Source: Cytobacillus oceanisediminis 2691
GTDB taxonomy: Bacteria > Bacillota > Bacilli > Bacillales > Cytobacillaceae
Direction of reading: 5' to 3'
DNA: 64,000 nt
NCBI RefSeq assembly: GCF_000294775.2
Contig: NZ_CP015506.1
Span: forward strand, 1,959,501 to 2,023,500
Made by a program: the position numbers and the translations under genes. This document shows positions 27,874-38,564 of the stretch, piece by piece (position 1 is the first letter of the stretch; each line of letters starts with the position of its first letter). The notes beneath the pieces are model-generated. The model was not told the DNA's origin, ran no database searches, and was given only the letters and a program-made list of their open reading frames with translations.

Positions 27874-29124
27874 ATGAATGCAGAAATTATAGCTGTCGGG
27901 TCTGAGCTTTTACTTGGACAAATCGTTAATACAAATGCCCGCTTTCTTTCCCGGCAGCTTGCTGAACTGGGCATTAATGTTTTTTACCATTCAGTGGTTG
28001 GCGATAACCCTGAGCGCCTGAAGTCTGTGATCAAAATTGCGGAAGATCGATCAGATCTGATCGTTTTCACTGGCGGGCTGGGGCCGACAAAGGATGATTT
28101 GACGAAAGAAACGATTGCCCGCCATCTAGGCAAAGAGCTTGTCATGGATGAGCAGGCGCTTGAATCCATACAGATGTATTTTAAACGGACCAACAGAGAG
28201 ATGACTGAGAATAATAAAAAACAGGCACTTGTACTTGAGGATGCACAAGTACTTCCTAACGAGCATGGAATGGCTCCTGGAATGATTTCCGATAATGGCG
28301 GGCATGTTTTTATGCTACTTCCGGGACCTCCAAATGAAATGGAGCCTATGTTCCTGAAACATGCTTTTCCGGCCCTGCAATCCAAGCTGGGCACAGATGA
28401 TGTGATTGTTTCCCGGGTATTGCACTTTTTCGGGATTGGAGAAGCCATGCTTGAAACTGAGATTGAAGATATTATCGATGCGCAGAGTAATCCAACAATT
28501 GCTCCGCTTGCCTCTGACGGAGAAGTCACGCTAAGGCTTACGGCAAAGCATAGCCAGCCTAACACGGCAATGATGCTGATGGATGAAACTGAAGCTAAAA
28601 TCCTCGGCCGTGTCGGCGAATTCTTCTATGGCTACGATGACACTTCCTTGATGCATGAGCTCACCAAGCTGATCAAGGAAAACAATATGACTATTTCCGC
28701 TGCTGAGAGTTTAACAGGCGGCATGTTTCAGCAGGAGTTTACATCCATTCCGGGAGCAGGCGGACTTCTAAAAGGCGGAGTGGTTTGCTATACAAACGAA
28801 GTTAAGGCTGAGGTTTTAAAAGTTCGCAAAGAAACGATTGATAACGAGGGGGTCGTCAGTGCTCAGTGTGCAGCAGAGCTTGCTGAGAATGTCGCCAGTC
28901 TGACTAACTCAGATATCGGAATCAGCTTCACAGGTGTTGCTGGTCCTGACGAACTGGAAGGCAACCCGGTGGGAACCGTATATATAGGCATCTGGATAAA
29001 AGGTAAGCCTGTCCAGACTGAAAAGCTGAACCTTGGGGGAACCAGGGCGGCAAACCGTGTCCGTACGGTAAAATATGGCTGCCATTTTCTTATAAAAGCA
29101 TTAAAAGAATGTCAGAGCGCCTGA
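27874..29124 (+). CDS. cinA: CinA: competence/damage-inducible, NMN deamidase-type protein
   Basis: 416-aa protein with an N-terminal MoaB/MoeA-like domain ([19 protein letters not shown]) and a C-terminal CinA domain ([34 protein letters not shown]). The C-terminal domain deamidates nicotinamide mononucleotide in characterised homologues. Upstream of recA as in B. subtilis, where read-through couples the two under competence control. Confidence 0.94.
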   Translation: MNAEIIAVGSELLLGQIVNTNARFLSRQLAELGINVFYHSVVGDNPERLKSVIKIAEDRSDLIVFTGGLGPTKDDLTKETIARHLGKELVMDEQALESIQMYFKRTNREMTENNKKQALVLEDAQVLPNEHGMAPGMISDNGGHVFMLLPGPPNEMEPMFLKHAFPALQSKLGTDDVIVSRVLHFFGIGEAMLETEIEDIIDAQSNPTIAPLASDGEVTLRLTAKHSQPNTAMMLMDETEAKILGRVGEFFYGYDDTSLMHELTKLIKENNMTISAAESLTGGMFQQEFTSIPGAGGLLKGGVVCYTNEVKAEVLKVRKETIDNEGVVSAQCAAELAENVASLTNSDIGISFTGVAGPDELEGNPVGTVYIGIWIKGKPVQTEKLNLGGTRAANRVRTVKYGCHFLIKALKECQSA

Positions 29125-29142
29125 AAAGCGTTCTGATTTTTT
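29112..29142 (+). terminator. Terminator after cinA
   Basis: TCAGAGCGC (29112-29120) pairs with GCGTTCTGA (29128-29136, one G-T pair), followed by T residues; overlaps the cinA stop. Confidence 0.75.
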
Positions 29143-29267
29143 AATAGCCTGAAAAATAGACAGAATTCTTATCGAAATGCCATTTCTTCTATTGATTCAC
29201 ATCTGAAAATTACATTTTCCACAGCATGAATTGATATTTTCGGGCAAAATGTCCTGGTGAAAAAAAT

Positions 29268-29281
29268 CGAATGGATGTTCG
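29268..29281 (+). promoter_or_regulatory. LexA (SOS) box upstream of recA
   Basis: CGAATGGATGTTCG fits the Bacillus SOS-box pattern CGAACNNNNGTTCG with one mismatch in the left arm. It ends ten bases before the recA -35 element. Confidence 0.85.
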
Positions 29282-29290
29282 ACTTTTTGC

Positions 29291-29319
29291 TCGACAAATG
29301 CATTGAAAAGGTTTATAGT
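29291..29319 (+). promoter_or_regulatory. recA SigA promoter
   Basis: TCGACA (29291-29296), 17-base spacer, TATAGT (29314-29319), 76 bases before the recA start codon. Confidence 0.75.
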
Positions 29320-29395
29320 AGAGTTAGGTTTTGAGATGAGACAAAACGAATCTAATCAAAAGATAGATTCGTCTATATAAAAGGAGGAACTATTA

Positions 29396-30436
29396 GTGAG
29401 TGATCGTCAAGCAGCTCTTGAAATGGCGTTAAAACAAATAGAAAAGCAATTTGGTAAAGGTTCTATTATGAAGCTTGGTGAACAGACTGACCGGAAAATT
29501 TCCACTGCACCAAGCGGATCCCTTGCCCTTGATGCAGCTCTTGGGGTAGGGGGCTATCCAAGAGGACGCATTATTGAAATTTATGGACCTGAGAGCTCAG
29601 GTAAAACAACTGTAGCCCTGCATGCAATTGCAGAGGTTCAGGCAAGCGGCGGACAAGCTGCTTTTATCGATGCTGAACATGCTCTAGACCCTGTTTATGC
29701 ACAAAATCTTGGTGTGAATATTGATGAGCTTTTACTTTCCCAGCCGGATACAGGAGAGCAGGCGCTTGAAATTGCAGAAGCACTTGTTCGAAGCGGAGCT
29801 GTTGATATTCTGGTAATTGACTCTGTTGCAGCCCTTGTGCCAAAGGCTGAAATTGAAGGGGAAATGGGTGATTCCCATGTTGGTTTGCAGGCCCGCCTTA
29901 TGTCCCAGGCACTTCGTAAACTATCAGGCGCAATCAACAAATCTAAAACCATTGCGATTTTCATTAACCAGATCCGTGAAAAAGTCGGAGTTATGTTCGG
30001 AAACCCTGAAACCACTCCTGGCGGACGCGCTTTGAAATTCTACTCTTCTGTCCGTCTTGAAGTGCGCCGTGCAGAAACTCTTAAGCAGGGCAATGAAATG
30101 GTTGGTAATAAGACAAAGATCAAAGTTGTCAAAAACAAAGTCGCTCCTCCGTTCAGAGTGGCGGAAGTAGATATCATGTACGGTGAAGGAATCTCTAAGG
30201 AAGGCGAAATCATCGATCTTGGCTCTGAACTGGATATTGTCCAAAAGAGCGGCTCATGGTACTCATACAATGAAGAGCGCCTTGGCCAAGGCCGTGAAAA
30301 CGCCAAAGTATTCCTAAAAGAAAACCCTGAAATCCGCCTCACTATCCAAAAACAAATCCGTGAACACTATGGACTTGATGGAGATAAAGTAATCAGCGGA
30401 GACGAAGAGCAGGAAGAATTCGAGCTGATCGATTAA
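29396..30436 (+). CDS. recA: Recombinase RecA
   Basis: 346-aa homologous recombination and SOS coprotease. Walker [10 protein letters not shown] near residue 66, Walker [16 protein letters not shown], the DNA-binding loop region [20 protein letters not shown] and an acidic C-terminus. GTG 29396 with AAAGGAGG. Regulated by the LexA box upstream. Confidence 0.98.
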   Translation: MSDRQAALEMALKQIEKQFGKGSIMKLGEQTDRKISTAPSGSLALDAALGVGGYPRGRIIEIYGPESSGKTTVALHAIAEVQASGGQAAFIDAEHALDPVYAQNLGVNIDELLLSQPDTGEQALEIAEALVRSGAVDILVIDSVAALVPKAEIEGEMGDSHVGLQARLMSQALRKLSGAINKSKTIAIFINQIREKVGVMFGNPETTPGGRALKFYSSVRLEVRRAETLKQGNEMVGNKTKIKVVKNKVAPPFRVAEVDIMYGEGISKEGEIIDLGSELDIVQKSGSWYSYNEERLGQGRENAKVFLKENPEIRLTIQKQIREHYGLDGDKVISGDEEQEEFELID

Positions 30437-30445
30437 TACAAAGCA

Positions 30446-30477
30446 AAAGCAAAGCCCGGGCGGCTTTGCTTTTCTTA
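30446..30477 (+). terminator. Terminator after recA
   Basis: AAAGCAAAGCC (30446-30456) pairs with GGCTTTGCTTT (30462-30472), followed by TCTT. Confidence 0.88.
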
Positions 30478-30621
30478 TAGGTATGAAATTATGTAAACGG
30501 GAAGGTTACATGTGGATTTGAGCTCATGGTACGACAGTTCATCAGTAGTATTGAAAATATCCTTTGAAATATCGGTTTAAGGGTTTTGATAACTAAAATT
30601 ACTTAATTAGTACATGCTGAT

Positions 30622-30805
30622 TGTAGTGGAAGGCGCGAGATCCTCGAAAATGCTAACGCATTTTCTTCGTGCGGTGTTTAACAGAGGAGCTTACTCAATG
30701 TCCTGCGGGAGTGCGGTAAACGGGAGACCCCGTTGGCGCGAATGCGCTGAGGAGGCTCCCGGACCGCCCTCGGCCGCTGAGTGACTGCATCAGAAATCAA
30801 CACCC
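30622..30805 (+). repeat. Bacillus GC-rich interspersed repeat, copy 1
   Basis: About 180 bases, clearly more GC-rich than its surroundings, in the 771-base gap between recA and rny. Landmarks: GGAAGGCGCGAG, CTGCGGGAG, GAGACCCCG, GAGGAGGCTCCCGGACC and a terminal GAAATCAACA. The same ordered landmarks recur at 58371-58493. Copy 1 also contains a perfect GAAAATGC/GCATTTTC hairpin (30646-30665) not seen in copy 2. The rest of the gap (30806-31207) is AT-rich; I see no gene in it. Confidence 0.7.
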
Positions 30806-31207
30806 ATATTCAACGGACGCTAAACAAAATCTTAATTGTAACCAGTTGTAATCTTAAGACATAAAAAAATGAATTGACTAAATGATCAAAAGTGTTCAAA
30901 CCAATCGAAATATTAAGAAAAGCCTATAGGACAAACCCTTGACAATGAAATTCCACAGCTTTACAATTAAAAATGTATATTTTACATTTTATATGTAAAG
31001 AAATTCTTACTGAGTTAGACTTTGTCTTTCTCCAGGCTCCATTGGCTATTCATACGTTAATATTATGCCAGCCCTCAAATGGATGCCCAGTGCTTTATTG
31101 AGATTGAAACGTTTAAAAGCCTTAGTGCTGTATGTTGAATTGGACAATGTACATGCCGACACTTTAAAAAACGTAACACAAACAAGTTCATAGCAAGAGG
31201 AGGTGAA

Positions 31208-32773
31208 ATGATGGATCTAGTAACAGCAATCATCTCCATTTTGCTTGGCCTAATCGTCGGTGCTATTGTTGGCTATTTTGTTCGCAAATCTATTGCCGAA
31301 GCAAAAATTGCAGGAGCTAAAGATGCTGCTGAGCAGATTTTGGAAGACGCAAAGCGAGAAGCTGAGGCTACGAAGAAAGAAGCCCTGCTTGAAGCGAAAG
31401 ATGAAATTCACAAGCTTCGCACAGATGCGGAAAGTGAAATTCGTGATCGAAGAAATGAACTGCAAAAACAAGAAAATCGCTTAATGCAAAAAGAAGAGAA
31501 CCTTGATCGCAAAGATGAAACGTTAGATAAACGTGAAGCGCTTTTAGAAAAGAGGGACGATTCTCTTAGCAAAAGACAACAGCATATTGAAGAGATGGAA
31601 AGCAAAGTGGACGAGATGATTAAAGAGCAGCAAGCTGAGCTGGAACGCATCTCAGGCTTGACTCGTGAAGAGGCAAAGTCCATCATTTTAGAGCGCACGG
31701 AGCAGGAAGTGGCTCACGATGTCGCTATTATGGTAAAAGAGAGCGAGACTAGAGCGAAAGAGGACGCAGATAAGAAAGCGAAGGAAATCTTGTCACTGGC
31801 TATCCAAAGATGTGCAGCTGATCATGTAGCAGAAACTACAGTATCAGTTGTCAACCTGCCAAATGATGAGATGAAAGGGCGCATTATTGGCCGTGAAGGC
31901 CGTAATATCCGTACTCTTGAAACTCTGACTGGAATTGATCTCATAATCGATGATACGCCGGAAGCGGTTATTTTATCCGGTTTTGATCCGATTCGCCGTG
32001 AGACTGCACGCTTAGCTTTAGACAAACTGGTTCAGGACGGACGCATCCATCCAGCTCGGATTGAGGAGATGGTTGATAAGGCCCGCCGTGAAGTGGATGA
32101 ACACATCCGCGAAATTGGTGAACAAACTACTTTCGAAGTTGGTGTTCACGGTCTGCATCCAGATTTAATCAAAATTCTTGGCCGTTTAAAATTCCGTACA
32201 AGCTACGGTCAGAATGTGTTAAAGCATTCAATGGAAGTGGCTCAGCTTTCAGGTTTGCTGGCGGCCGAATTAGGACAGGACGAAACATTGGCACGCCGTG
32301 CTGGATTGCTTCATGATATTGGAAAAGCAATCGACCATGAGGTGGAAGGAAGCCATGTTGAAATCGGTGTGGAACTTGCCACTAAGTATAAGGAGCATCC
32401 TGTTGTCATCAACAGTATTGCTTCCCACCATGGTGACACAGAGCCTACTTCGATCATTGCCGTGCTTGTCGCTGCAGCTGATGCTTTATCAGCAGCAAGA
32501 CCTGGAGCAAGAAGAGAGACTCTTGAAAATTATATTCGACGTCTGGAAAAGCTTGAAGAGATTTCAGAATCCTATGATGGCGTTGAAAAATCATTTGCCA
32601 TTCAGGCAGGACGGGAAATTCGCATTATGGTTAAGCCTGAACAAATTGATGACCTTGAATCTCATCGTTTGGCAAGGGATATCCGTAAGAAGATTGAAGA
32701 GGAACTTGATTACCCGGGCCACATCAAGGTCACGGTTATCCGTGAAACGAGGGCCGTTGAATATGCAAAATAA
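31208..32773 (+). CDS. rny: Ribonuclease Y
   Basis: Membrane-anchored endoribonuclease initiating mRNA decay, 521 aa. N-terminal membrane helix ([18 protein letters not shown]), long charged coiled coil (about 30-200), KH domain ([20 protein letters not shown]) and HD catalytic domain ([11 protein letters not shown]). ATG 31208 is followed directly by a second ATG; GAGGAGGTG lies upstream. Upstream of ymdB as in Bacillus. Confidence 0.97.
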   Translation: MMDLVTAIISILLGLIVGAIVGYFVRKSIAEAKIAGAKDAAEQILEDAKREAEATKKEALLEAKDEIHKLRTDAESEIRDRRNELQKQENRLMQKEENLDRKDETLDKREALLEKRDDSLSKRQQHIEEMESKVDEMIKEQQAELERISGLTREEAKSIILERTEQEVAHDVAIMVKESETRAKEDADKKAKEILSLAIQRCAADHVAETTVSVVNLPNDEMKGRIIGREGRNIRTLETLTGIDLIIDDTPEAVILSGFDPIRRETARLALDKLVQDGRIHPARIEEMVDKARREVDEHIREIGEQTTFEVGVHGLHPDLIKILGRLKFRTSYGQNVLKHSMEVAQLSGLLAAELGQDETLARRAGLLHDIGKAIDHEVEGSHVEIGVELATKYKEHPVVINSIASHHGDTEPTSIIAVLVAAADALSAARPGARRETLENYIRRLEKLEEISESYDGVEKSFAIQAGREIRIMVKPEQIDDLESHRLARDIRKKIEEELDYPGHIKVTVIRETRAVEYAK

Positions 32774-32803
32774 AGCGATGCACATGCATCGCTTTATTTC
32801 TTT
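32772..32803 (+). terminator. Terminator after rny
   Basis: AAAGCGATGCA (32772-32782) pairs with TGCATCGCTTT (32785-32795), then ATTTCTTTTT. Confidence 0.88.
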
Positions 32804-32902
32804 TTCGGGGTGTGCTTTATATTGATGCAGGAAACTGTGTTAAACTAATAAAAAAGACTGGAAAAGCATACATATATCTTTAAAAACAGAAAGGGATATG
32901 AC

Positions 32903-33700
32903 ATGAATATATTGTTTGTCGGAGATGTAGTGGGATCCCAGGGGCGTGATATGATCACTGAATATGTACCGAAGCTAAAAGAAAAATACCGCCCGCATAT
33001 CACGATTATTAATGGGGAAAATGCAGCAGGGGGAAAGGGAATAACAGAAAAGATATACCGGGGATTTCTGGAGGCCGGTGCTCAGGCGGTAACGCTCGGT
33101 AATCATACATGGGATAACCGGGAGATTTTTGAATTCATTGACCGCGCTAAATACATGGTCCGTCCGGCCAATTTTCCTTCAAATAATCCTGGCAAAGGCA
33201 TGGTGTTTTTAAAATTCAATACAGAGGAAGTAGCGGTTATCAGCCTTCAGGGCAGGACTTTTATGAATACAAGTGATTGTCCTTTCCAAAAGGCGGATGA
33301 ACTGATAAAGGAAGCCCGTGAAAGGACTCCGTTCATTTTTGTTGATTTTCATGCGGAAGCAACAAGTGAAAAACAGGCAATGGGCTGGTATTTGGATGGA
33401 AAAGTATCAGCAGTAGTAGGTACGCATACGCACGTGCAGACAGCCGATAACCGTGTTTTGCCTGGCGGGACAGCTTTTATGTCTGATGTAGGAATGACAG
33501 GCCCTTATGACGGTATCCTTGGTGTTGAAAAAGAAGCTGTGATCAAAAGGTTTTTGACTGGATTACCGGTTCGATTTGAGGTTCCGAAAGAAGGCAGGAC
33601 CCAATTAAGTGCAGCATTCATTGAGCTGAACCCAAAAACGGGGCTCGCAAAAAAAATTGACCGGATCTTAATTAACGATGACCACCCTTTTTACACATAA
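32903..33700 (+). CDS. ymdB: Metallophosphoesterase YmdB
   Basis: 265-aa phosphodiesterase acting on 2',3'-cyclic nucleotides in characterised Bacillus homologues, where it affects RNase Y activity, motility and biofilm choice. Metal ligands visible: FVGDVVGSQGRD, INGENAAGGKG, TLGNHTWDNR, FVDFHAEATSEK and VGTHTHVQT. Complete; ATG 32903 preceded by AAAGGG. Confidence 0.95.
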   Translation: MNILFVGDVVGSQGRDMITEYVPKLKEKYRPHITIINGENAAGGKGITEKIYRGFLEAGAQAVTLGNHTWDNREIFEFIDRAKYMVRPANFPSNNPGKGMVFLKFNTEEVAVISLQGRTFMNTSDCPFQKADELIKEARERTPFIFVDFHAEATSEKQAMGWYLDGKVSAVVGTHTHVQTADNRVLPGGTAFMSDVGMTGPYDGILGVEKEAVIKRFLTGLPVRFEVPKEGRTQLSAAFIELNPKTGLAKKIDRILINDDHPFYT

Positions 33701-33706
33701 ACAGAT

Positions 33707-33748
33707 AAAAAACTGCATTCGGATGTCCGAATGCAGTTTTTAGTTTTT
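33707..33748 (+). terminator. Terminator after ymdB
   Basis: AAAACTGCATTCGGA pairs with TCCGAATGCAGTTTT around a TG loop (33709-33740), followed by TAGTTTTTTT. Confidence 0.92.
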
Positions 33749-33980
33749 TTCATGAAAATCAGCCTGAAACCCTGCTTTTTTTGTCCAAGCCGGAATATGT
33801 GAATTCCAAGCTGAATATAGTAGCAATGGAATGATATATAGACCTGGTGCTAAATTCCATCAAAGCAGTATGACATGAACGGAAAGTAATTGCCTCTCTG
33901 AAGGCATTCGGCCTTTGCAGAAGGCGAATCAGCGCTTTGAGCAATGCATACAGGAGGGGTAAAACGAGGAGGAGCTAGGA

Positions 33981-34241
33981 ATGGAAATATTAAAAGTTTC
34001 AGCAAAATCTAATCCTAATTCTGTAGCTGGTGCGCTTGCTGGAGTTCTTCGCGAAAGAGGAAATGCAGAAATCCAGGCAATTGGTGCGGGTGCATTGAAC
34101 CAGGCTGTTAAGGCAGTAGCGATCGCAAGAGGATTCGTAGCGCCTAGCGGAGTGGATTTAATTTGTATCCCTGCATTCACGGATATTCTGATTGACGGCG
34201 AAGAGCGGACTGCCATTAAGCTGATTGTGGAGCCGCGTTAG
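33981..34241 (+). CDS. spoVS: Stage V sporulation protein S
   Basis: 86-aa Alba-fold protein needed for spore coat and septum events, near-invariant in Bacillus (MEILKVSAKSNPNSVAGALA). ATG 33981 with GAGGAGGAGC upstream. In B. subtilis it is SigH-driven. The 235-base gap before it shows no gene. Confidence 0.97.
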   Translation: MEILKVSAKSNPNSVAGALAGVLRERGNAEIQAIGAGALNQAVKAVAIARGFVAPSGVDLICIPAFTDILIDGEERTAIKLIVEPR

Positions 34242-34319
34242 CCAAAAGCTTCAGAATGGGAAATCATCCATTGTCATATGCATAAGTCAGCAAAATATAA
34301 ATTCGTGAAAAAATATTAA

Positions 34320-34357
34320 AACCTGTTTGCATCATAGGCAAACAGGTTCTTTTTTTA
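34320..34357 (+). terminator. Terminator after spoVS
   Basis: AACCTGTTTGC (34320-34330) pairs with GCAAACAGGTT (34338-34348), then a C and seven T. Confidence 0.92.
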
Positions 34358-34395
34358 ATAAGATGAAGCTATACAGAAAAAGGGAGGAAGACAGC

Positions 34396-35319
34396 GTGAA
34401 AATATTTGATGCACATTGTGATGTCCTATATAAAATGTTTTTGAACAGAGAGGTTGATTTTAAAAATTCAGGAAGTCTTCAGGTAAACATGGAAGGTCTG
34501 CAGGCCTCCCGTTTCAAAGTTCAGTGCTTTGCCATATATGTTCCTGAAACTGTACATCCGGAAATGAAGTTCAACGCGGCCCTATATATGGCCGATCTGT
34601 TTTACGACAAAGTGCTTAAGCCCAGCCCTCAATTAAAGCTCATTAGAAGCAGCCGGGACATCGACCTGCTGCAGGATGATGAAATAGGGGCAGTGCTGAC
34701 ACTGGAGGGATGTGATGCCGTTGGCTGCGATCTGCTTAAATTAAAGACGCTTCTCAGGCTGGGGGTGTCTTCAGTGGGACTGACCTGGAATTATGCAAAC
34801 TGTGCTGCTGATGGAGTGCTTGAAGAGAGGGGGGCAGGGCTTTCCTCGTTTGGCAAACAAGTGGTTTATGAATTAAATGCCAGCAAAGCATGGTGCGATG
34901 TATCCCATCTCTCTGAACGCGGGTTCTGGGATGTGATGGAATGGGCGGATTATCCTTTTGCCTCTCACTCGAACTGCTATTCGCTGTGCCCAAATCCCCG
35001 CAATTTATCAAACGAACAGATTGAAGCCCTGATTGACCGGGACAGTGTTATGGGCATTACATTTGTGACGGAGTTTTTATCAGGAAAACAATCAGCCACA
35101 ATTACTGATATCCTAAGACATCTTGAACATGTTTGTTCACTTGGAGGAGAAAATCATGTTGGATTTGGTTCGGATTTTGACGGCACCGATGGAAGAGTTA
35201 CAGGTTTGGAGGATGCAAGAAAATACGACAGCCTGATAAATGAACTAATAAAATATTATTCTGATATACAAGCTGAAAATTTTCTATTTCGGAATTTTTA
35301 TAGCAGATTTCCAAGGTGA
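34396..35319 (+). CDS. Membrane dipeptidase family (M19) peptidase
   Basis: 307-aa zinc dipeptidase of the renal-dipeptidase family. Metal and catalytic regions: DAHCDVLYK at the N-terminus, LTLEGCDAVG, CDVSHLSERGFWD, ASHSNC and GFGSDFDGTDG. GTG 34396 chosen because AGGGAGGAAG precedes it and MKIFDAHCD is the family start; no signal peptide, so probably cytoplasmic. The physiological dipeptide substrate is unknown. Confidence 0.9.
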   Translation: MKIFDAHCDVLYKMFLNREVDFKNSGSLQVNMEGLQASRFKVQCFAIYVPETVHPEMKFNAALYMADLFYDKVLKPSPQLKLIRSSRDIDLLQDDEIGAVLTLEGCDAVGCDLLKLKTLLRLGVSSVGLTWNYANCAADGVLEERGAGLSSFGKQVVYELNASKAWCDVSHLSERGFWDVMEWADYPFASHSNCYSLCPNPRNLSNEQIEALIDRDSVMGITFVTEFLSGKQSATITDILRHLEHVCSLGGENHVGFGSDFDGTDGRVTGLEDARKYDSLINELIKYYSDIQAENFLFRNFYSRFPR

Positions 35320-35619
35320 AAATGGTGAAAAAACTGTATATCAAGGGTTGTTAGAGACCTATTGAATCCAAAATAGAATGATCTTTTTAGTATTTTTCAA
35401 AAAATAAAAAAATATTCATCTTTTAGCCAATAAATATTCAGAAAGGGTTGCTTTTTTAGACGCATAGGTCTAGAATTGAAAGCGTTTAGTACCCATCCAT
35501 CTTCCAAAAATATAGCCTTAAAGGCATGTTGAATGACCGGTTTGACTGGACAAGTACTACACTTATATTAAATAAACGTTTTTACATAATTTCTTAACGT
35601 ATCTAAAGGGGTGTAAGAC
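35320..35619 (+). promoter_or_regulatory. Gap before korA with a weak cre-like site
   Basis: No gene. TTGAAAGCGTTTAGT at 35476-35490 resembles the CcpA cre pattern with one mismatch in the right arm. If real it would place the 2-oxoacid oxidoreductase under carbon control; evidence is weak. Remaining sequence is AT-rich. Confidence 0.25.
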
Positions 35620-37356
35620 ATGATCAATCAACTTTCATGGAAAGTTGGAGGACAGCAAGGGGAAGGTATTGAAAGTACCGGGGAGATTTTTTCCATTGCG
35701 CTAAATCGTTTAGGCTACTACCTGTACGGTTACCGCCACTTTTCATCACGTATTAAGGGCGGGCACACGAACAACAAGATTCGCGTCAGCACGTCACAAA
35801 TTCGTTCTATTTCGGACGATTTAGATATTCTGGTAGCTTTTGACCAGGAAACAATCGATTTAAACTACAAAGAACTACACGATAAAGGGATCATGATTGC
35901 AGATGCAAAGTTTGATCCTAAACAGCCAGAAGATACGAATGCAGCTTTGTTTGCAGTCCCTTTTACAGAGATTGCTACAGAGCTTGGAACATCCCTGATG
36001 AAAAACATGGTTGCTGTTGGTGCGACATGTGCGGTTCTAAATTTAGATATTAAAGTATTTGAAGAAGTAGTTCAAGAGATTTTTGGGCGAAAAGGACAGC
36101 AGGTTGTCGATAAGAACATGGAAGCCATTCAGGCTGGCTTTGATTTCATGAAAGAAAAGCTTAGTGATGATGTGGAATTAATGGAGCTTGAAAAAGCTGA
36201 CGGGCTGAAGCGTTTATTCATGATCGGAAACGATGCAATCGCTCTTGGTGCGCTGGCAGGCGGATGCCGCTTCATGGCCGCTTACCCAATAACACCTGCA
36301 TCCGAAATCATGGAATATCTGATTAAAAAGCTTCCGGCACTTGGCGGATCTGTCATCCAGACAGAAGATGAAATTGCCGCAGTTACTATGGCAATAGGTG
36401 CAAACTACGCAGGTGTCCGCTCACTTACAGCATCTGCTGGTCCGGGACTTTCCCTTAAAATGGAAGCGATAGGCCTTTCAGGGATTACTGAAACACCGCT
36501 TGTTATCGTTGATACGCAGCGTGGCGGCCCTTCTACAGGACTTCCGACAAAGCAGGAGCAATCTGACTTAATGGCAATGATTTACGGAACTCATGGCGAA
36601 ATTCCAAAAATCGTGCTTGCTCCAAGTACGGTACAGGAAGCATTCTATGATACGGCTGAAGCTTTCAACCTTGCGGAAGAATATCAGTGCCCGGTTATTG
36701 TTCTCTCAGATTTGCAGCTTTCCCTTGGAAAGCAGACAGTGGAGCCGCTTGATTTCAGCAAAGTGGAAATCCGCCGTGGAAAGCTTGTTACAGAAGATCT
36801 TCCTGAAATTGAAAACAAAGGCTACTTCAAGCGCTTTGAGGTTACAGAAGATGGAGTTTCACCTCGCGTAATCCCAGGTATGAAGAACGGAATTCACCAT
36901 GTGACAGGTGTGGAACATGATGAAACTGGAAAACCTTCAGAATCAGCTGCAAACCGGAATGCGCAAATGGATAAGCGTTTCCGCAAGATTGAAAATATTA
37001 AATTCAATACACCTGTTCACAAGCATGCTCCTCATGAAGAAGCAGACTTGCTGATTGTCGGCTTCAACTCAACACGCGGTGCAATTGAGGAGTCAATGAG
37101 CAGACTGGAACAGGACGGTATTAAAGTGAACCATGCACAAGTTCGCCTGATTCATCCTTTCCCAACTGATGAGTTATTGCCGCTTGTGAAATCAGCTAAG
37201 AAAATCGCTGTAGTTGAAAACAACGCTACAGGACAATTAGCGAACATCATGAAGATGAACGTCGGACATGCTGAGAAAGTACATAAGCTATTAAAGTACG
37301 ACGGAAATCCATTCTTGCCGCATGAAATTCACACAAAATGCAAGGAGTTGTTCTAA
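35620..37356 (+). CDS. korA: 2-oxoacid:ferredoxin oxidoreductase, alpha (gamma-alpha fused) subunit
   Basis: 578-aa subunit of a 2-oxoacid (probably 2-oxoglutarate) oxidoreductase that decarboxylates the 2-oxoacid to acyl-CoA with ferredoxin as acceptor. N-terminal gamma domain (residues 1-180; WKVGGQQGEGIESTGEI), then the pyrimidine-binding domain (MAAYPITPASEIMEYL; GPGLSLKMEAIGLSGITETP) and domain II. The beta subunit starts immediately after the stop. Substrate is inferred from family; the sequence does not settle pyruvate versus 2-oxoglutarate. Confidence 0.9.
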   Translation: MINQLSWKVGGQQGEGIESTGEIFSIALNRLGYYLYGYRHFSSRIKGGHTNNKIRVSTSQIRSISDDLDILVAFDQETIDLNYKELHDKGIMIADAKFDPKQPEDTNAALFAVPFTEIATELGTSLMKNMVAVGATCAVLNLDIKVFEEVVQEIFGRKGQQVVDKNMEAIQAGFDFMKEKLSDDVELMELEKADGLKRLFMIGNDAIALGALAGGCRFMAAYPITPASEIMEYLIKKLPALGGSVIQTEDEIAAVTMAIGANYAGVRSLTASAGPGLSLKMEAIGLSGITETPLVIVDTQRGGPSTGLPTKQEQSDLMAMIYGTHGEIPKIVLAPSTVQEAFYDTAEAFNLAEEYQCPVIVLSDLQLSLGKQTVEPLDFSKVEIRRGKLVTEDLPEIENKGYFKRFEVTEDGVSPRVIPGMKNGIHHVTGVEHDETGKPSESAANRNAQMDKRFRKIENIKFNTPVHKHAPHEEADLLIVGFNSTRGAIEESMSRLEQDGIKVNHAQVRLIHPFPTDELLPLVKSAKKIAVVENNATGQLANIMKMNVGHAEKVHKLLKYDGNPFLPHEIHTKCKELF

Positions 37357-38223
37357 ATGGCCACATTTAAAGATTTTCGTAATAATGTAAAACCAAACTG
37401 GTGCCCAGGTTGTGGAGACTTCTCCGTGCAGGCTGCGATTCAGCGTGCGGCAGCAAATGTTGGTTTAGAGCCTGAGAACTTAGCTGTTGTATCAGGCATC
37501 GGATGTTCCGGACGTATTTCCGGCTATATCAATTCTTACGGTTTCCACGGCATTCATGGGCGTTCACTTCCAATCGCCCAGGGTGTGAAAATGGCAAACC
37601 GCGATTTAACAGTTATCGCATCCGGTGGTGACGGAGATGGATTCGCGATCGGTATGGGCCATACGATCCATGCGATCCGCCGTAATGTGAACATCACTTA
37701 TATCGTCATGGATAACCAAATCTATGGTTTAACAAAAGGACAGACTTCACCGCGTTCTGCGGCTGGCTTCAAAACTAAGTCCACTCCTCAAGGTTCTATT
37801 GAGCAGGCGATTTCTCCAATGGAAATGGCATTAACTGCTGGTGCGACTTTCGTGGCACAAAGCTTCTCAACTGACCTTAAAGATCTGACTGCGTTAATCG
37901 AAGCTGGCATTAAGCATGATGGCTTCTCTTTAATTAATGTGTTCAGCCCATGTGTTACATACAATAAAGTAAACACATATGACTGGTTTAAAGAAAATCT
38001 GACAAAGCTTAGCGATGTGGAAGGCTATGATAATTCAAGCCGTGAAATGGCCATGCAGACTCTTATGAAGCACAGCGGCCTTGTAACTGGATTAATCTAT
38101 CAGGACACAGAGCGGAAGTCTTATCAGGAATTGCTTTCAGGTTACTCTGAAACTCCTTTATCACAAGCAGATCTTGAACTAGATCAAGCTCACTTTGATA
38201 AACTTGCAGCTGAATTTATGTAA
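37357..38223 (+). CDS. korB: 2-oxoacid:ferredoxin oxidoreductase, beta subunit
   Basis: 288-aa thiamine-diphosphate subunit. NWCPGCGDFSVQAAI and SGIGCSGR supply the cluster cysteines; ASGGDGDGFAIGMGH with downstream NQIYGLTKGQ is the TPP/Mg motif. ATG directly follows the alpha-subunit stop, so the two are coupled. Terminator follows. Confidence 0.93.
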   Translation: MATFKDFRNNVKPNWCPGCGDFSVQAAIQRAAANVGLEPENLAVVSGIGCSGRISGYINSYGFHGIHGRSLPIAQGVKMANRDLTVIASGGDGDGFAIGMGHTIHAIRRNVNITYIVMDNQIYGLTKGQTSPRSAAGFKTKSTPQGSIEQAISPMEMALTAGATFVAQSFSTDLKDLTALIEAGIKHDGFSLINVFSPCVTYNKVNTYDWFKENLTKLSDVEGYDNSSREMAMQTLMKHSGLVTGLIYQDTERKSYQELLSGYSETPLSQADLELDQAHFDKLAAEFM

Positions 38224-38228
38224 TGGAA

Positions 38229-38260
38229 AGAAGCTCGGGGCTCCCGGGCTTCTTTTTTTG
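38229..38260 (+). terminator. Terminator after korB
   Basis: AGAAGCTCGGG (38229-38239) pairs with CCCGGGCTTCT (38243-38253, one G-T pair), followed by T residues. Confidence 0.88.
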
Positions 38261-38564
38261 AGGCAGATACGGCTATTGTGAATTTGGCGAATAATATGTA
38301 AAAACTGGGGATATGAAAGCAGGATTGAAGTAGCAATCAGAAAAATAGGGAAAGTTTAGAGTAATCCGGGATAAAAATCTGCAAAATGGGGAAAGCATTC
38401 CACCAGAGACGAAGCTTAGGGAGATTGAATATAATGTGACACTTATCACACACAAAATGTTAATTTTAGTCTAGTATTAGTGGTTGTGAAGGGTTAAAAC
38501 TTTACCAGAACGTACATACAAGTAATAGCTGCTGATAAGAGGCTGAGTGCGGTTTTCTATTGTT

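Noticed and set aside
30437-31207. rRNA or tRNA gene in the recA-rny gap
   Set aside because: The GC-rich stretch matches the second repeat copy near mutS and lacks tRNA arm motifs.
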